Below are positions 59,923 to 64,000 of a DNA stretch of 64,000 bases, in pieces. The notes beneath the pieces were generated by a model. It was not told the origin of the DNA, searched no databases, and saw only the letters and a list, made by a program, of their open reading frames with translations. The stretch spans positions 62,001-126,000 of the forward strand of contig NZ_JBBEYB010000001.1 of the NCBI RefSeq assembly GCF_037482285.1. The letters run 5' to 3'. Made by a program: the position numbers and the translations under genes. This DNA comes from Aquabacterium sp029268225. GTDB taxonomy: Bacteria > Pseudomonadota > Gammaproteobacteria > Burkholderiales > Burkholderiaceae_C. Each line of letters begins with the position of its first letter. Position 1 is the stretch's first letter.

Positions 59923-62217
59923 TCAGCGGGTGGCGTTGGCGTCGGCCACCGTCATCGCCGTCATGTTGACAATGCGGCGCACCGTGGCCGAGGGCGTCAG
60001 GATGCACACCGGCTTGGCCGCACCCAGCAGGACCGGGCCCAGCGCGATGTTGTTGCCGGCCGCGACCTTGAGCAGGTTGTAGGCGATGTTGGCGGCATCC
60101 ACGTTCGGGCACACCAGCAGATTGGCCTCACCACTCAGGGTGCTGCGCGGCATCAGCTTTTGGCGATAGGGCTCGTCCAGCGCGGTGTCACCGTGCATCT
60201 CGCCGTCGATCTCCAGCCAGGGGGCCTGTTGCTGGATCAGGGCCAGGGCCTGGCGCATCTTCACGGCCGAGGGCTCGTTGCTGGAGCCGAAGTTCGAGTG
60301 CGACAACAGGGCCGCCTTCGGACGCTGGCCGAAACGCATCATCTCCTCGGCCGCCATGATGGTGATCTCGGCGAGCTGTTCGGCCGTGGGGTCGTAGTTG
60401 ATGTGCGTGTCGAGGATGTTGACCGTGCGACCCGGCAGGATCAGGCCCGTCATGGCGGCATAGGTTTTGACGCCCTCACGCTTGCCGATCACCTGGTCGA
60501 TGTAGGCCAGGTGCATGCTGGTCTGACCCCAGGTGCCGCAGATCAGGCCATCGACCTCACCCTTGTGCAGCAACATGGAGCTGATCAGCGTCAGGCGACG
60601 GCGCATCTCGATCTTGGCCATCTGCTCGGTCACGCCCTTGCGCTCGGTCAGACGGTGGTAGGTCTGCCAGTACTCGCGGTAGCGCGGGTCGTTTTCGACG
60701 CTGACGGCGTCGTAGTCCACGCCGGCCTTCATGCGCAGGCCGAACTTCTCGATGCGCTGGGCGATGATTTCGGGTCGACCCACCAGGGTCGGGCGGGCGA
60801 TGTTCTCGTCCACCACGATCTGGGCGGCGCGCAGCACGCCTTCGTTCTCGCCCTCGGCGTAGGCGATGCGCTTGGCCTTGGCGCGCTTGGCCACGCTGAA
60901 AATGGGCTTCATCGTCGTGCCCGAGGCATAGACGAAGCTCTGCAGCTTCTCGCCATAGGCCACGAAATCGGTCACCGGGCGCGAGGCCACGCCCGAATCG
61001 GCCGCCGCCTTGGCCACCGCCGGTGCGATCTTCATCATCAGGCGGGGGTCAAACGGCTTCGGAATCAGGTATTCAGGACCGAAGCTCAGCGACTCGCCCG
61101 CGTAGGCAGCGGCCACCACCTCGTTCTGCTCGGCGCGGGCCAGCTCGGCGATGGCGCGCACCGCGGCGATTTCCATCTCATCCGTGATGGTCGTTGCACC
61201 CGAGTCCAGCGCGCCGCGGAAGATGTAGGGGAAGCACAGGACGTTGTTGACCTGGTTCGGGTAGTCCGAGCGGCCGGTGGCCATGATGGCGTCGTCGCGC
61301 ACGGCCTTGACGTCTTCCGGGGTGATTTCCGGGTTCGGATTGGCCAGGGCAAAGATGATGGGCTTGGGCGCCATCTTGGCGACCATTTCTTTCTTGAGCA
61401 CGCCGCCGGCGGACAGGCCCAGGAAGATGTCGGCGCCTTCGATGACCTCGGACAGCTTGCGCAGGTCGGTCTTCTGGGCGAAGAAGGCCTTGTCTTCGTC
61501 CATCAACTCGGTGCGGCCTTCGTAGACCACGCCGGCTAGGTCGGTGACCCAGATGTTTTCACGCGGGAAGCCCATCTTGACCAGCAGCCCCAGGCAGGCG
61601 AGGGCCGCGGCACCGGCGCCCGAGGCGACCAGCTTGACCTGCTTGATGTCCTTGCCGGTCACATGCAGGCCGTTGAGCATGGCGGCGCCCACGACGATGG
61701 CGGTGCCATGTTGGTCGTCGTGGAAAACGGGGATCTTCATGCGCTCGCGCAGCTTGCGCTCGATGTAGAAGCAGTCCGGCGCCTTGATGTCTTCGAGGTT
61801 GATGCCGCCGAAGGTGGGCTCCAGCGAGGCGATGATCTCGACCAGCTTTTCAGGGTCTTTCTCGTCGATTTCGATGTCGAACACATCGATGTCGGAGAAC
61901 TTCTTGAACAGAACGGCCTTGCCTTCCATCACCGGCTTGGCGGCCAGCGGGCCGATGTCGCCCAGACCCAGCACGGCGGTGCCGTTGGTGATCACGGCCA
62001 CCAGGTTGCCGCGGGAGGTGTACTTGAAGGCAGTGGCCGGGTTTTCGACGATTTCCTCGCAGGGCGCGGCCACGCCGGGCGAGTAGGCCAGCGCCAGGTC
62101 GCGCTGGTTGGTGAGTTGCTTGGTGGCGCTGATGGCGAGCTTACCGGGGGTAGGGTGCTCGTGGTATTCCAGCGCCGCCTTTTTGAGTTCAGCGCGTTTT
62201 TGCTCAGGGGTCGTCAT
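59923..62217 (-). CDS. maeB: NADP-dependent malic enzyme with PTA-like domain
   Basis: A 764-residue enzyme that decarboxylates malate to pyruvate. The malic enzyme part (about 1-425) has LALAYSPGVAAPC and the FHDDQHGTA metal region; the C-terminal third is a phosphotransacetylase-like domain that in MaeB proteins binds acetyl-CoA as regulator. ATG 62217 is chosen over the GTG at 62229, as AAGGTG then lies upstream. Divergent from the lipoprotein at 62503. Confidence 0.96.
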   Translation of the reverse strand: MTTPEQKRAELKKAALEYHEHPTPGKLAISATKQLTNQRDLALAYSPGVAAPCEEIVENPATAFKYTSRGNLVAVITNGTAVLGLGDIGPLAAKPVMEGKAVLFKKFSDIDVFDIEIDEKDPEKLVEIIASLEPTFGGINLEDIKAPDCFYIERKLRERMKIPVFHDDQHGTAIVVGAAMLNGLHVTGKDIKQVKLVASGAGAAALACLGLLVKMGFPRENIWVTDLAGVVYEGRTELMDEDKAFFAQKTDLRKLSEVIEGADIFLGLSAGGVLKKEMVAKMAPKPIIFALANPNPEITPEDVKAVRDDAIMATGRSDYPNQVNNVLCFPYIFRGALDSGATTITDEMEIAAVRAIAELARAEQNEVVAAAYAGESLSFGPEYLIPKPFDPRLMMKIAPAVAKAAADSGVASRPVTDFVAYGEKLQSFVYASGTTMKPIFSVAKRAKAKRIAYAEGENEGVLRAAQIVVDENIARPTLVGRPEIIAQRIEKFGLRMKAGVDYDAVSVENDPRYREYWQTYHRLTERKGVTEQMAKIEMRRRLTLISSMLLHKGEVDGLICGTWGQTSMHLAYIDQVIGKREGVKTYAAMTGLILPGRTVNILDTHINYDPTAEQLAEITIMAAEEMMRFGQRPKAALLSHSNFGSSNEPSAVKMRQALALIQQQAPWLEIDGEMHGDTALDEPYRQKLMPRSTLSGEANLLVCPNVDAANIAYNLLKVAAGNNIALGPVLLGAAKPVCILTPSATVRRIVNMTAMTVADANATR

Positions 62218-62379
62218 GTTTTGGTTCACCTTGAAAGGCCGGCGGATGTGTCGGCAGGCTCACATTCTAGGAACTTCCCGAGGTTGTGGTGCGGAGGTGG
62301 GGTGGGCAAGCTGAGGCATATCAGAGGCGGGGTGCACTGCACATCCCCCCTAAGGGGTGTTGAGTGCGTGCGAAAGTGC

Positions 62380-62410
62380 ATGTAAACCAATGTAAATGTC
62401 GGTGTATAAA
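62380..62410 (+). promoter_or_regulatory. Possible promoter region of the terminal lipoprotein
   Basis: TATAAA at 62405-62410 is a good -10. Two ATGTAAA copies (62380-62386 and 62390-62396) lie 10 bases apart where -35 would be. There is no clear -35, so an activator may bind the repeats. Confidence 0.4.
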
Positions 62411-62502
62411 TGAGAACATTAGCTCGCGCTGGGGGAGTCGGACGCTCTGTCGTCACCTTGGGTGAGTGTTCGGCGCCGAAGGGCGTCTAATCAGGAGAAG
62501 AG

Positions 62503-64000
62503 ATGATGGCAAGCATGAATGTTTGGGCGCGCAGTCGCACGGCCCTGTCGATGGCGGCCTTGTTGGCCTTGGCTGCCTGTGGCGGCGGTGGTGGTTCCAG
62601 CAGCAGTGGCGGCACGCCGTCCACGGTGGCGGTATCGGGCGTGGCGTCCAAGGGCTTGCTGCTCAATGCCGTGGTGACGGCCTATGCGGTGAACGCGGAC
62701 GGCACCAAAGGCAACAAGTTGGCCAGCGTCACCACCAGCGCCACGGATGGCAGTTACACCCTGACGGGGTTGCCGGCGGGGGCGTTGGTCTTGCTGGAGG
62801 TCACTCCCCAGGCTGGGACCAAGATGGTCGATGAGGCCACCAATCTACAACTGGATGTGCCTGCGAGCAGTGGTTTCGCTTTGCGTGCAGCGGTCAATCT
62901 GGACAGCAAGGGTGAAACCAGCGCGCAGATCACACCGTTTACCAATATGGCTGTGACGCTGGCCGAAGCCAACGGAGGTTTGAAGCCGGACGTGGTGGCC
63001 GCCTCCAACGGTTCGGTCTCGGCTTTTGCCGGCATCTCGATCCTGACGGACAAGCCGACCTTCGCTAACGTCGGAGGGGACGTGGTGGCCACCAATGCGG
63101 CTGGGGCCAAATTGGCAGCACTTTCGGCGTTGGCCAGCGACAGCGCCCTTGGGTGTAACGCGGCGGATCAATTGAGTCGAGTTGCTTGTGTCGTCACGAA
63201 ACTGGCCGACTCCACCACTTCGGATGATGTGGCCACTGCATTGAATTCGTTGCCGACCAGCGATATCTCCATTTCGGATCCACTGGAGCTGGCCAAAGCC
63301 ACAGCGCCGGTGACGACGCCGCCTGCGACTGTGACGGTGGTGGCCGGAACTCAAACCGCGATCCAGGAGGCCAAGACGCTGATCGCGAGCGTACGCGCTA
63401 CCGCTACCGCACTTTCCAACAAGTCGGATGCCACTTCTTTGGCGACACGGGTGCAGGCTGTAGCGGATGCCAGTCGTGGTGTGGCTCAGCCCCTAGATGA
63501 CTCCACGATGACCTTGTTGACCGCTTTGTCGGAAGCGATCACGGCTCACGAAGATCCTGCGACAGGCCTCAATTTTCAGCTGAATTCCGGTGTGTGGTGG
63601 AACGGCCAGCCGGTTTCAGGTTGCCGGTATTTCACGAGTGACAATTTTGAGATAGCGGCATCGGCGCGTACGGCCTATCTGGGTTGCCGTGTGGTTCAGC
63701 GATTGGGTTATACCAGTGGCCAGCCCTTCATGGCTTATCACCGCTTTGGGGTGATAGACGGAGGCACCGCGGGATACACCGTCAAATCCAGACTGGGTCG
63801 CGCTCTAATTATCAGTGCATCGCCGCTGGTGCTTGGAACAGAGGATTTGTTAAGTGGCGCAAGTCCTCGTAGCTTGACGGTTGTCTCAGGTCAAAATGCG
63901 CTGACGGTGACTGGTGAATTGGCGCCGGGGATCGAGTCCAACTGGGATACCGGGACAGAGACAGCCGTCGTGCTAGGCACTCACCAGAAGGTGGCCCTCA
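62503..64000 (+). CDS. Large lipoprotein of unknown function (C-terminus beyond window)
   Basis: An open frame of at least 499 codons reaching the window end. AGGAGA lies before ATG 62503. The signal ends in a lipobox, LALAACG, then a Gly/Ser linker, so it is lipid-anchored. A beta-sandwich-like region (about 45-110: VASKGLLLNAVVTAYAVNAD then TDGSYTLTGLPAGALVLLEV) looks like a carboxypeptidase-regulatory/CNA-B-type repeat. The rest has no family I recognise. Base composition drifts lower in GC after about 63600, unlike the rest of the window. Confidence 0.82.
   Translation, partial: MMASMNVWARSRTALSMAALLALAACGGGGGSSSSGGTPSTVAVSGVASKGLLLNAVVTAYAVNADGTKGNKLASVTTSATDGSYTLTGLPAGALVLLEVTPQAGTKMVDEATNLQLDVPASSGFALRAAVNLDSKGETSAQITPFTNMAVTLAEANGGLKPDVVAASNGSVSAFAGISILTDKPTFANVGGDVVATNAAGAKLAALSALASDSALGCNAADQLSRVACVVTKLADSTTSDDVATALNSLPTSDISISDPLELAKATAPVTTPPATVTVVAGTQTAIQEAKTLIASVRATATALSNKSDATSLATRVQAVADASRGVAQPLDDSTMTLLTALSEAITAHEDPATGLNFQLNSGVWWNGQPVSGCRYFTSDNFEIAASARTAYLGCRVVQRLGYTSGQPFMAYHRFGVIDGGTAGYTVKSRLGRALIISASPLVLGTEDLLSGASPRSLTVVSGQNALTVTGELAPGIESNWDTGTETAVVLGTHQKVAL

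Overview
The window is a GC-rich, densely packed chromosomal segment with no rRNA, tRNA, CRISPR array, prophage or insertion sequence that I could find. Gene content and protein style point to a betaproteobacterium of the order Burkholderiales, probably near the Leptothrix/Aquabacterium/Rubrivivax group. Supporting signs are the dapF-DUF484-xerC block, paired LpxL-type acyltransferases divergent from metK, an SAH riboswitch in front of ahcY, MaeB with a fused PTA domain, a PEP-CTERM protein and a type II secretion locus. The genus is an inference from recognition, not from a search.

Layout. 1-10.6 kb, mostly minus strand: the N-terminal part of an exported protein, an HDOD protein, an AraC-type regulator, xerC, DUF484, dapF, an unknown membrane-anchored protein, a chemoreceptor and two lipid A acyltransferase-like genes. 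10.6-12.7 kb: metK behind a SAM-II-like riboswitch with its own terminator, then a YjdF-like membrane protein. 12.7-24 kb: a second chemoreceptor, an HD-GYP protein, an anaerobic ribonucleotide reductase locus (nrdD, a separate glycyl-radical-domain gene, nrdG) behind two NrdR boxes, prfC and a PAS-GGDEF-EAL protein. 24-27.5 kb: a promoter and SAH riboswitch lead into ahcY, tlyA and metF, the methionine-cycle unit. 27.7-31 kb: OmpW-like porin, PEP-CTERM protein, ilvA. 31.1-42.7 kb: a type II secretion locus, gspC divergent from gspGHIJKLMNDEF. 42.7-47.4 kb: a 5'-nucleotidase, a lone EAL protein, then on the minus strand a MOSC protein, an ABC protein with every ATPase motif lost, and a tungstate/molybdate-type binding protein. 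47.7-49.6 kb: pckG. 49.6-55.7 kb: a TetR regulator divergent from an exported ceramidase-family protein, a lipoprotein cytochrome c, a Tat-type lactone oxidase and a D-amino-acid-type PLP enzyme. 55.7-64 kb: 5-formyl-THF cyclo-ligase, a soluble lytic transglycosylase, a barnase-type RNase with barstar inhibitor, maeB, and the start of a lipoprotein that runs off the end.

How the parts fit. metK (makes SAM), ahcY (removes SAH), tlyA (a SAM-dependent methyltransferase) and metF (supplies methyl-THF) form two riboswitch-controlled pieces of one cycle: SAM should shut metK off, and SAH should turn the ahcY unit on. pckG and maeB feed the PEP/pyruvate node. Four or five cyclic-di-GMP or HD-type signalling proteins and two chemoreceptors are scattered through the window.

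The items most worth checking are the physically split class III ribonucleotide reductase (15844-18836), the SAM-II-like element on metK (10653-10769), the ATPase-dead ABC/binding-protein/MOSC cluster (44518-47424), and the ceramidase-family protein whose usual nucleophile serine is valine (50452-52536).
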